In this document: one piece after another, positions 42,525 to 49,990 of the stretch | How the letters are laid out: each line of letters starts with the position of its first letter | Numbering within the stretch: the first letter of the stretch is position 1 | NCBI GenBank assembly: GCA_002366795.1 | Contig: DFBX01000079.1 | Coordinates: 1-56,902 of the forward strand | DNA length: 56,902 nucleotides | Direction: 5' to 3' | From: Rhodobacteraceae bacterium UBA3069 | GTDB lineage: Bacteria > Pseudomonadota > Alphaproteobacteria > Rhodobacterales > Rhodobacteraceae | Made by a program: the position numbers and the translations under genes | Notes under the pieces: model-generated | Told to the model about the DNA's origin: nothing | Databases searched by the model: none | The model's input: only the letters and a program-made list of their open reading frames with translations

Positions 42525-43029
42525 CGCGGCGCGGCATCAGGAAATGCCCCGTGGCCTGCGCAAAGGCGCGGTCACGATTGTCCTGCCATGCCTCGACATG
42601 GACCGAGGCATAGCGCCGACCCGACCGGTTCACCACCGCCCGCGCGTAGGCGTCGCGCGGCAGGCCGGACCGCAGGTAATCCACGGTGAAACCGATGGTC
42701 TTGGGCAGGCGGGGCATCTTGCCCTCCTCCACCAGCTTGGCGGCATCGAAAGCGCCGGATTCGATCTCGTCCCACAGCATCGTCCATGACAGGCCGATGA
42801 TCGCCGTCACCTCAAGGAAGGCCGCCGTGACCCCGCCATGGATCGCGGGCAGCAATGGGTTGCCGATCAGCTTGTCGTCGAATGGCAGGACCGCGGTCAG
42901 TTCGTCACCGCGGCGGTCGAATTCGATCCCGAGGAACTGGATGAAAGGCACGTTATGGGCCAGCGCCGAAAGCGCCGCATCGCGCCGCTGCTTGACCACC
43001 TGCACGGGTTCGGGGCGAGGTCTGGCCAT
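42517..43029 (-). CDS. PaaI-family hotdog thioesterase
   Basis: 170 residues with the hotdog-fold motif PLLPAIHGGVTAAFLEVTA (about 60-80), where relatives have HGG plus Asp/Glu. Probably hydrolyses acyl-CoA. ATG 43029 lies one base after the stop of the next thioesterase gene and has a GGATGGGA ribosome site. Confidence 0.85.
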   Translation of the reverse strand: MARPRPEPVQVVKQRRDAALSALAHNVPFIQFLGIEFDRRGDELTAVLPFDDKLIGNPLLPAIHGGVTAAFLEVTAIIGLSWTMLWDEIESGAFDAAKLVEEGKMPRLPKTIGFTVDYLRSGLPRDAYARAVVNRSGRRYASVHVEAWQDNRDRAFAQATGHFLMPRRDG

Positions 43030-43030
43030 G

Positions 43031-43453
43031 TTATTTCCCATCCATGGTAAAGGCCCCCGATGCCGTGGCGACAGGGTTTTCATCGTCGTCATCGGTTGCG
43101 GTGGCCCGAACGAAGGCCACGGATCGGGTGATGTGATAGCATTCGGCTCTGGCCCTCAATGCCTGCCCCGGCGTAGCCGCGCGCATATAATCGATGCGCA
43201 GGTCGATGGTGGCCGTCGCGCCGGGATTGGACGGGTGGCTGATCACCGCCGCGCCGCTGCATGTGTCCAGCAGGGCCGACACCGCACCGCCATGAATCAC
43301 CCCGGTCTGCGGATCGCCAATGAAACGCTCGTCGAACGGCATTTGCATCGCCGCCACCCCGTCGCCGATCGCGGTGAAGGTCATGCCCAAGGCCTTGGCA
43401 TAGGGGATCGCTTCGGTGAAGCGGCGGGCCATTTCGGTTTTTTCGGGTTTCAA
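43031..43453 (-). CDS. PaaI-family hotdog thioesterase
   Basis: 140 residues with TGVIHGGAVSALLDTCSGAA (about 50-69), the Asp/His-Gly-Gly hotdog signature. Clearly a paralogue of the downstream gene. It heads the operon with that gene and the MATE pump. The 249 bp upstream contain its promoter and that of the divergent MerR gene. Confidence 0.9.
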   Translation of the reverse strand: MKPEKTEMARRFTEAIPYAKALGMTFTAIGDGVAAMQMPFDERFIGDPQTGVIHGGAVSALLDTCSGAAVISHPSNPGATATIDLRIDYMRAATPGQALRARAECYHITRSVAFVRATATDDDDENPVATASGAFTMDGK

Positions 43454-43702
43454 TTGGCCTCCGGTCGGGTTTGGGTCTGGTCACTCCCCATTTATTCGGA
43501 ACTGGCCACGGGGGTGCAAGGGCTAACTGCCGCAGCCCAGACAACCCGCAGAGCGGAACAATTGTTGATCTTACCGACAAACACAGAAAACACGACGCCC
43601 GACCGCGCCAATTTGAACAGCCCCTTACCCAAAGGAAGGGGGTGGCGTTACCCGCACGGCTGTTGCACTATAAAAGGGCACTGAAAAAACAGACGGGCCC
43701 TC

Positions 43703-44098
43703 ATGTCTGACACTCGCCTAAGCTTCAAGGAAATGTGCGCAAGGTTCGACGTCACTCCGCGAACCCTGCGCTATTACGAATACATTGAACTGCTTTCCCC
43801 TGAAAAGGAAGGCCGCGCCCGTTTCTACGGCGCGCGCGAAGTTGCGCGCATGACGCTGATTCTGCGCGGCCGCAAGTTCGGCTATTCACTGGAAGGCATC
43901 CGCCAGTGGCTGCAAATTTACGAAAAAGAGGGCAACGAAGCGCAAATGCGCGCTTGGGTCGTCAGTGCCGATCGCCAGTTGGGCGGGCTTGCAGAGCAGA
44001 AAAAACAAATCGACGAGGCCATGGATGAGCTGAAAAAACTACGCGATGAAACCGCCGAAGCCCTAAAGGAGATGAATTCCAAAGTAGGGAATTTCTGA
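43703..44098 (+). CDS. MerR-family transcriptional regulator
   Basis: 131 residues: helix-turn-helix plus wing FKEMCARFDVTPRTLRYYE (about 8-26), RARFYGAREVARMTLILRGRK cut short, and a C-terminal coiled coil (about 85-125). No cysteine metal site, so an organic ligand is likely. Close paralogue of the next gene. MerR members of this kind (LiuR-like) control acyl-CoA degradation in proteobacteria, matching the genes that follow. Confidence 0.92.
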   Translation: MSDTRLSFKEMCARFDVTPRTLRYYEYIELLSPEKEGRARFYGAREVARMTLILRGRKFGYSLEGIRQWLQIYEKEGNEAQMRAWVVSADRQLGGLAEQKKQIDEAMDELKKLRDETAEALKEMNSKVGNF

Positions 44099-44163
44099 CC
44101 GCTTGGTAAAAGTGTCAGATGTAACGACGCAAGAATATAACCCGCGAAGCCAGGTTACCTTCC

Positions 44164-44211
44164 TTGATCTTACGTCAATCAAAAAGTGACGCGGCGTTGT
44201 TGTTACGTCAA
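44164..44211. promoter_or_regulatory. Twin TTACGTCAA sites before the second MerR gene
   Basis: TTACGTCAA at 44170-44178 and 44203-44211, 33 bp apart (three helical turns). The first is inside a 19-bp dyad TTGAT...ATCAA (44164-44182), the span typical of MerR operators. Candidate sites for one or both MerR proteins, controlling the second MerR gene and the acyl-CoA genes. Confidence 0.5.
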
Positions 44212-44286
44212 CCCGCATCCCTGTTGTATCGATTTGGGCAGACGGCCAACTCAACACCATTTCCCACTCACATACGGGTAGAGAGT

Positions 44287-44688
44287 ATGACCGACAAGAC
44301 AATGACCATCCGCCAGATGTGCGACGCGTTCGACGTAACGCCGCGCACCTTGCGGTTCTATGAAGCCAAGGAGCTTCTGTTCCCCATTCGGGAAGGGCAG
44401 AAGCGTCTTTTCACCCGGCGCGACCGCGCCAGGTTGAAGCTGATCCTGCGCGGCAAGCGCTTTGGTTTCAGCCTTGAAGAGATCCGGCAGCTGCTGGACC
44501 TTTACAATGAAGGCGACCAGCAGCGCACGCAGCTGGAGCGTAGTTACGAGTTGGCGCAAAAGCGCATGGGGGATTTGATCGCACAGCGCGACGAGCTGAG
44601 CAGCGCGATCAACGACCTCGAAGAACAGATGAAGTGGGGCGAGAAGATGCTCGCCTCGATCAAGGAACCAAAGAAGGTGGCCGAGTAA
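44287..44688 (+). CDS. MerR-family transcriptional regulator
   Basis: 133 residues with IRQMCDAFDVTPRTLRFYE and a C-terminal coiled coil ending DLEEQMKWGEKML. ATG 44287 has a GAGAG ribosome site; upstream in-frame codons lie in the operator region. It precedes the acyl-CoA dehydrogenase gene by 47 bp, probably in one transcript. Confidence 0.92.
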   Translation: MTDKTMTIRQMCDAFDVTPRTLRFYEAKELLFPIREGQKRLFTRRDRARLKLILRGKRFGFSLEEIRQLLDLYNEGDQQRTQLERSYELAQKRMGDLIAQRDELSSAINDLEEQMKWGEKMLASIKEPKKVAE

Positions 44689-44735
44689 CGCTTGGCCTCT
44701 TCGCCCCCGCAAGGGTAATGCCAAGGGAGAGAGCA

Positions 44736-46514
44736 ATGCCGAGCTACACCGCCCCCGTAAAGGACCTGCAATTCGTCCTGCACGACCTGCTGAAAGTCAG
44801 CCAGTCCGACATTCCGGGATATTCCGACCTAGAGGCCGAGTTCACCTCGGCCGTGCTGGAAGAAGCCGGTAAACTCACCTCCGAAGTGCTGGCCCCGCTG
44901 AACGCCGTGGGCGACACCGAGGGTTGCACGCTGGAAAACGGCGTTGTCCGCACCCCCACCGGGTTCAAGGAAGCCTTTGACCAGGTGCGCGAAGGCGGCT
45001 GGACCGGTCTGGACATGCCCGAAGAATTCGGCGGTCAGGGCATGCCCTACGTGATGGGTACCGCCGTGGGCGAGATGTTCAGCGCCTCGAACCAGGCATT
45101 CACTATGTATCAGGGCCTGACCCATGGCGCGGCCTCGGCCATTCTGGCCCATGGCACCGACGATCAAAAGGCGACTTACCTGCCCAAGATGGTGTCCTGC
45201 GAATGGACCGGCACCATGAACCTGACCGAACCGCATTGCGGCACCGATTTGGGCATGATGCGCACCAAGGCCGTTCCCAACGGCGATGGCTCCTACCAGG
45301 TCACCGGTCAAAAAATCTTCATCTCGGCCGGCGAGCATGAGATGTCCGACAACATCATCCACCTTGTGCTGGCGAAAATTCAGGGCGGCCCTGAAGGCAT
45401 CAAGGGCGTGTCGCTGTTCATCGTGCCCAAGTTCATGGTCAACGAAGATGGCACCCCCGGCGCGCGCAACGGCGTGACCTGCGGCAAGATCGAAGAAAAG
45501 ATGGGCATCCACGGCAACTCTACCTGCGTCATGAACTATGACGGCGCCACGGGTTTCTTGCTGGGCGAGGAACACAAGGGCATGCGCGCCATGTTCACCA
45601 TGATGAACGAGGCCCGCATCGGCGTTGGCATGCAGGGCGTGGCCCAGGCCGCCGTCGCCTATGAAAACGCGCTGTTCTACGCCAAGGACCGTTTGCAAGG
45701 GCGTGCTGTGACCGGTGCCGAAAACCCGGATGGCCCCGCCGATCCGCTGATCGTCCACCCGGATATCCGCCGCTCGCTGATGGACCAAAAATCCTTCGTC
45801 GAGGGCGCGCGCGCTTTCATGCTTTGGGGTTCGCACCTGATCGACAGCTCGCACCGCAAGGGCGACGAGGCGGCCGAAGGTCTGGTCAGCCTGATGACCC
45901 CGGTTATCAAGGGTTTCCTGACAGACGAAGGCTACGACATGACCGTGCAAGCACAGCAGGTCTATGGCGGCCACGGATATATCGAAGAATGGGGTATGTC
46001 GCAGTTCACCCGCGATGCCCGTATCGCAATGATATATGAAGGCGCGAACGGCGTTCAGGCGCTTGACCTTGTGGGCCGCAAACTGGCCAGCGATGGCGGC
46101 AAGCATGTCATGGCCTTCTTCGATCTGGTGAAAAATTTCATCAAGGAAAACGAGGGCAACGAGACTCTGAAGAAAGACTTCCTTGACCCTTTGAAAGCCG
46201 CGTCGAAAGACCTGCAAGCGGCGGGCATGTTCTTCATGCAGAACGGCATGAAAGACCCGAACGCGGCGCTGTCCGGTTCGAACGACTTCATGCACCTGTT
46301 CGGCCATGTCTGCCTGGGCCTGATGTGGGCGCAGATGGCGAAAGCCGCGCATGAGGCATTCGAGGCCGGTGCATCGGACGAGGAGTTCTACCGCACCAAG
46401 ATCACCACGGGGCGCTACTACATGGCGCACCGCCTGCCCGCCACTGGCCTGCACCTTGCCCGCATCAATTCGGGCGCGGATACTGTCATGGCGCTGGATG
46501 CGGCCAACTTCTGA
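44736..46514 (+). CDS. Acyl-CoA dehydrogenase, long form (DmdC/FadE-like)
   Basis: 592 residues, with an N-terminal extension and a C-terminal extra domain (about 465-590) beyond the 380-residue core. Core motifs: FGGQGMPY, MNLTEPHCGTDLGMMRT (FAD/substrate loop, about 165-180), VYGGHGYIEEWGMSQFTRDARI and YEGANGVQALDL, where Glu is the likely catalytic base. Same architecture as methylmercaptopropionyl-CoA dehydrogenase DmdC and as fatty acyl-CoA dehydrogenases; the fad genes downstream favour fatty acids. Ribosome site AGGGAGAG; ATG 44736. Confidence 0.92.
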   Translation: MPSYTAPVKDLQFVLHDLLKVSQSDIPGYSDLEAEFTSAVLEEAGKLTSEVLAPLNAVGDTEGCTLENGVVRTPTGFKEAFDQVREGGWTGLDMPEEFGGQGMPYVMGTAVGEMFSASNQAFTMYQGLTHGAASAILAHGTDDQKATYLPKMVSCEWTGTMNLTEPHCGTDLGMMRTKAVPNGDGSYQVTGQKIFISAGEHEMSDNIIHLVLAKIQGGPEGIKGVSLFIVPKFMVNEDGTPGARNGVTCGKIEEKMGIHGNSTCVMNYDGATGFLLGEEHKGMRAMFTMMNEARIGVGMQGVAQAAVAYENALFYAKDRLQGRAVTGAENPDGPADPLIVHPDIRRSLMDQKSFVEGARAFMLWGSHLIDSSHRKGDEAAEGLVSLMTPVIKGFLTDEGYDMTVQAQQVYGGHGYIEEWGMSQFTRDARIAMIYEGANGVQALDLVGRKLASDGGKHVMAFFDLVKNFIKENEGNETLKKDFLDPLKAASKDLQAAGMFFMQNGMKDPNAALSGSNDFMHLFGHVCLGLMWAQMAKAAHEAFEAGASDEEFYRTKITTGRYYMAHRLPATGLHLARINSGADTVMALDAANF

Positions 46515-46520
46515 TCTGGC

Positions 46521-46540
46521 GGCGGGGGTTCGCCCCCGCC
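46521..46540 (+). promoter_or_regulatory. GC-rich UUCG hairpin after the acyl-CoA dehydrogenase gene
   Basis: GGCGGGGG-TTCG-CCCCCGCC, a perfect 8-bp stem with a stable tetraloop and no T-run. It could trim or stabilise the mRNA between the dehydrogenase and the downstream genes. Confidence 0.55.
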
Positions 46541-46560
46541 CCCCCCTGAAGGAAGAAGAT

Positions 46561-46773
46561 ATGCCCAAACGTTTTCGCCTGACCCGCCGTTTCCCCGTGT
46601 CCATGACAGAGGACGGGTACCGCCGTTTGCGCAAATTCGCAGCAGAGGCAGGGCTGGACGAGAACGAGGCGCTCTCTTTTCTGTTTGAAAATTTTGACAG
46701 CGTGATCAACGAGGACACCTACGGCCACCGGCTGCGGTTGTTCTTGTCTGAACTGGACGCGCGTAAGCGGTGA
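46561..46773 (+). CDS. Small conserved-looking protein, possible ribbon-helix-helix
   Basis: 70 residues: MPKRFRLTRRFPVSMTEDGY, then RRLRKFAAEAGLDENEALSFL. The pattern of a short strand followed by two helices is like ribbon-helix-helix DNA-binding proteins, but I cannot name the family. GAAGGAAGA ribosome site. It lies within the acyl-CoA operon. Confidence 0.7.
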   Translation: MPKRFRLTRRFPVSMTEDGYRRLRKFAAEAGLDENEALSFLFENFDSVINEDTYGHRLRLFLSELDARKR

Positions 46774-46784
46774 ACGGATCGAGC

Positions 46785-47930
46785 ATGACCCAATGGATGA
46801 CAGACGAACACCGGATGCTGTCCGACATGACGGCCCGCTTTATCGACACCGATTGGCGCCCCCATTACGTCCGCTGGCGCAAACAGGGTGAAATGGACCG
46901 CAGCACTTGAAATGACGCGGGAAAACTGGGCCTGCTCTGCCCCTCGATCCCCGAAGAATACGGCGGCGCGGGCGGCGATTTCGGCCATGAAGCCGCCGTG
47001 CTGATCGAAGCAAGCCGCGCCAACCTGGCCAGCTGGGGCCACGGCGTGCATTCCGGCATCGTGGCGCATTACATCCTTGCCTATGGCACCGAGGAACAGA
47101 ACAAACGCTGGCTGCCAAAAATGGCCAGCGGCGAAATGGTCGGCGCCATCGCCATGACCGAACCCTCCACCGGGTCGGACCTGCAAGCGATCAAAACCCG
47201 CGCGATTCGAACTGGCAATGCCTACCGTCTGACAGGGCAAAAGACATTCATCACCAATGGCCAACACGCCGACCTGATCATCGTGGTCGCCAAGACCGAT
47301 CCTGCGGCGGGGGCCAAGGGCACCTCGCTTCTGGTCGTCGAAACCGAAGGCGCACAAGGGTTTTCGCGCGGTCGCAACCTCGACAAAGTCGGCCTGAAGG
47401 CCGCTGACACGTCCGAGCTGTTCTTCGACAACGTCGAAGTGCCCCCCGAAAACCTGCTGGGCGGCGAGGGGACGGGCTTTGCCCAACTGATGAACCAACT
47501 GCCGCAGGAACGACTGATCATCGCCTGCGGGGCAGTCGGCGCAATGGAAGGCGCGGTCGAACACACGATTGAATACTGCCAGCAGCGCGAGGCCTTCGGT
47601 GGCCCGCTAACCCAGTTCCAGAACACCCGATTTCAACTGGCCGAATGCCTGACCAAAACAAAGGTCGCCCGCGCCTTCACCGATGAATGTATCCGCGAAC
47701 ACCTGCGTGGCGAGCTGACCGTCGAAAAGGCCGCCATGGCGAAATACTGGACCACCGACACACAAGGCGAGGTGCTGGACGCCTCCCTGCAACTGCACGG
47801 CGGCTACGGTTTCATGCAGGAATATGACGTGGCGGAGATGTGGACGGATGCCCGTGTGTAGCGCATCTATGGGGGCACGAATGAAATCATGAAGGAACTG
47901 ATTGCGCGCGGCTTTACCGCTTCGAAATGA
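46785..47930 (+). pseudogene. Acyl-CoA dehydrogenase with two in-frame nonsense codons
   Basis: A 381-codon frame from ATG 46785 to TGA 47928-47930 reads as a complete short acyl-CoA dehydrogenase (PSIPEEYGGAGGDFGHEAAV, AMTEPSTGSDLQ, GGYGFMQEYDVAEMWTDAR, RIYGGTNEIMKEL). It is interrupted at codon 42 by TGA (46908-46910), where relatives have Trp, and at codon 359 by TAG (47859-47861), where Gln is expected (DARVQRIYGG). Both are single transitions (TGG to TGA, CAG to TAG). No frameshift or deletion is seen, so the damage is recent. An internal start could still make residues 72-358, but without the C-terminal catalytic end. Confidence 0.88.
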
Positions 47931-47961
47931 TCCCACCCAAGGCACCCGCCGTAACTGCGGG

Positions 47962-48044
47962 TGCCTCCGGCGGTAGGTATTTTCAGAACAATGAAAGGCA
48001 CGGGCACCCATTCTTTCATTGTTCTGAAAATACCTCCACGGGGG
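47962..48044. repeat. Two dispersed-repeat copies facing each other
   Basis: A 23-base arm at 47975-47997 is the exact reverse complement of 48013-48035, with a 15-base loop. Each arm is one copy of the CTTTCATTGTTCTGAAAATA repeat; the outer flank of the left copy keeps the GCCTCCGGCGG hairpin half. The pair can form a long hairpin and may terminate transcription before the glutathione transferase gene. Confidence 0.75.
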
Positions 48045-48105
48045 TGCGGGGGTGTGAAACCCCCGGTTTGACGCTGGATACATGAATGACATCAGGGAGG
48101 ATGAC

Positions 48106-48741
48106 ATGACGATCAAATTGCATTGCTTCGGCGAAAGCGGAAATGCCTACAAGGCGGCGCTTGCGCTGGAACTTTCCGGCCTTGAATGGGAGCCGGTAAA
48201 GGTGGATTTCTTCGCGGGCGCGCACCGCAGCCCCGATTACCTGGCCAAGAACGTCATGGGCGAGGCCCCGGTGATGGAAGATGGCGATGTGACCCTGACC
48301 CAGTCCGGCGTGATCCAGATGTATGTCACCGAAAAGACCGGCAAATTCGGCGGCAAGACGCCGGAGGAGGCGCGCGAGGTAATGCGCTGGATGTTCTGGG
48401 ACAATCACAAGATGTCCTCGGCCTGCGGAATGCAGCGATTCCTGATGAACTTCCTGCCCGAAGACAAGCGCCCGGCAGAGGTGATCGCCTTCAACGCGGG
48501 TCGTCTTGAGGCGGCTTTCAAGACGCTTGATACCGCTTTGCAAGGGCGTGATTGGCTGGTGGGCGACAGCATCACCAATGCCGACATGTCCTGCTGTGGC
48601 TATCTGTTTTACCCCGAACCTTTCGGTTTTGACCGCAAGGAATGGCCCAATATCGACCGCTGGCTTTCGAACATCGAAAACACGCCCGGCTGGAAACACC
48701 CCTATGACCTGATGCCCGGATCCCCCGCGGACCGCGCGTGA
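48106..48741 (+). CDS. Glutathione S-transferase family protein
   Basis: 211 residues: thioredoxin-like N-terminal domain (1-78, CFGESGNAYKAALALELSG with the usual catalytic Ser region, then GEAPVMEDGDVTLTQSGVI) and helical C-terminal domain (DWLVGDSITNADMSCCGY). ATG 48106 follows GGGAGGAT; an earlier in-frame ATG at 48082 lacks a site. Role within the fatty acid cluster unknown, possibly detoxification of enoyl products. Confidence 0.9.
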   Translation: MTIKLHCFGESGNAYKAALALELSGLEWEPVKVDFFAGAHRSPDYLAKNVMGEAPVMEDGDVTLTQSGVIQMYVTEKTGKFGGKTPEEAREVMRWMFWDNHKMSSACGMQRFLMNFLPEDKRPAEVIAFNAGRLEAAFKTLDTALQGRDWLVGDSITNADMSCCGYLFYPEPFGFDRKEWPNIDRWLSNIENTPGWKHPYDLMPGSPADRA

Positions 48742-48763
48742 CGGACGAAAAAAGGAGAATACT

Positions 48764-49975
48764 ATGACCGAAGCCTATATCTATGACGCCGTGCGCACGC
48801 CGCGCGGAAAGGGCCGCAAGGACGGCTCCTTGCATGAAGTCACCTCGCTTGCCATTTCGGCCGGCGTATTGAACGCTTTGAAAGAACGCAACAACCTGGA
48901 GGGCCACGCCGTCGAGGATGTGATCTGGGGCAACGTAACCCAAGTGATGGAGCAAGGCGCATGCCTGGCCCGTTCGGCCGTTCTGGCATCGGATCTGGAC
49001 GAGAAGATCCCCGGCCTTTCGATCAACCGGTTCTGCGCATCGGGTATGGAGGCGGTGAACCTAGCCGCCAACCAGGTCAAGGGCGGCGCGGGTCAGGCCT
49101 ATATCGCGGGCGGCGTCGAAATGATGTCCCGCGTGCCCATGGGCAGCGACGGCGCGGCGATTGCCGTGGACCCGACCATCGCCATGGACCAGTATTTCGT
49201 GCCTCAAGGTATCTCGGCCGACATCATCGCCACCCAGCACGGGATCAGCCGCGACGATGCCGACGCTTTAGCCGTTGAATCGCAAAAGCGCGCCAAGGCG
49301 GCATGGGATGCGAAGCGGTTCGAAAAATCCATCGTGCCGGTGCGGGATGTGAACGGGTTGACCATCCTGGACCATGACGAATTCATCCGCCCCGGCACCG
49401 ACATGCAGACGCTTGGCGCGCTGAAGCCGTCCTTCAAGGACATGGGCGAGGTGATGCCCGGCTTCGACAAGGTCGCCATGCTGAAATACCCGGCGATGGA
49501 ATCAGTCAATCACATCCACCACGCAGGCAATTCGTCGGGCATCGTCGATGGCTCTGCCGGGGTTCTGATCGGCAATGAAGAATTTGGCAAGCAATACGGG
49601 CTGAAGCCCCGCGCGCGCATCCGCCAGACCTGCAAGATCGGCACCGATCCGACCATCATGCTGACCGGCCCCGTGCCCGCCACCCAGAAAATTCTGGCCG
49701 ATGCGGGCATGTCGATTTCCGACATCGACCTGTTCGAAGTGAACGAGGCGTTCGCCTCGGTCGTGCTGTTGTTCCAACGCACATTCGACGTGGATATGGA
49801 CAAGCTGAACGTCAACGGCGGCTCGATCGCCATGGGCCACCCGCTGGGGGCCACCGGCGCCATGATCATCGGCACCCTGCTGGACGAGCTGGAGCGTCAG
49901 GACAAGCAATTTGGCCTTGCCACGCTGTGCATCGCATCGGGCATGGGCGCCGCCACCATTATCGAGCGCGTGTAA
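48764..49975 (+). CDS. fadA: Acetyl-CoA C-acyltransferase (thiolase)
   Basis: 403 residues with all three thiolase motifs: acyl-binding C91 in NRFCASGMEAVN, GHPLGATGAM and the C-terminal Cys in LCIASGMGAA (about 389). Cleaves 3-ketoacyl-CoA to acetyl-CoA and a shortened acyl-CoA. Ribosome site AGGAG. Followed after 15 bp by the FadB-type gene, the usual pair for beta-oxidation. Confidence 0.94.
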   Translation: MTEAYIYDAVRTPRGKGRKDGSLHEVTSLAISAGVLNALKERNNLEGHAVEDVIWGNVTQVMEQGACLARSAVLASDLDEKIPGLSINRFCASGMEAVNLAANQVKGGAGQAYIAGGVEMMSRVPMGSDGAAIAVDPTIAMDQYFVPQGISADIIATQHGISRDDADALAVESQKRAKAAWDAKRFEKSIVPVRDVNGLTILDHDEFIRPGTDMQTLGALKPSFKDMGEVMPGFDKVAMLKYPAMESVNHIHHAGNSSGIVDGSAGVLIGNEEFGKQYGLKPRARIRQTCKIGTDPTIMLTGPVPATQKILADAGMSISDIDLFEVNEAFASVVLLFQRTFDVDMDKLNVNGGSIAMGHPLGATGAMIIGTLLDELERQDKQFGLATLCIASGMGAATIIERV

Positions 49976-49990
49976 GGGGAGAATAGACAG

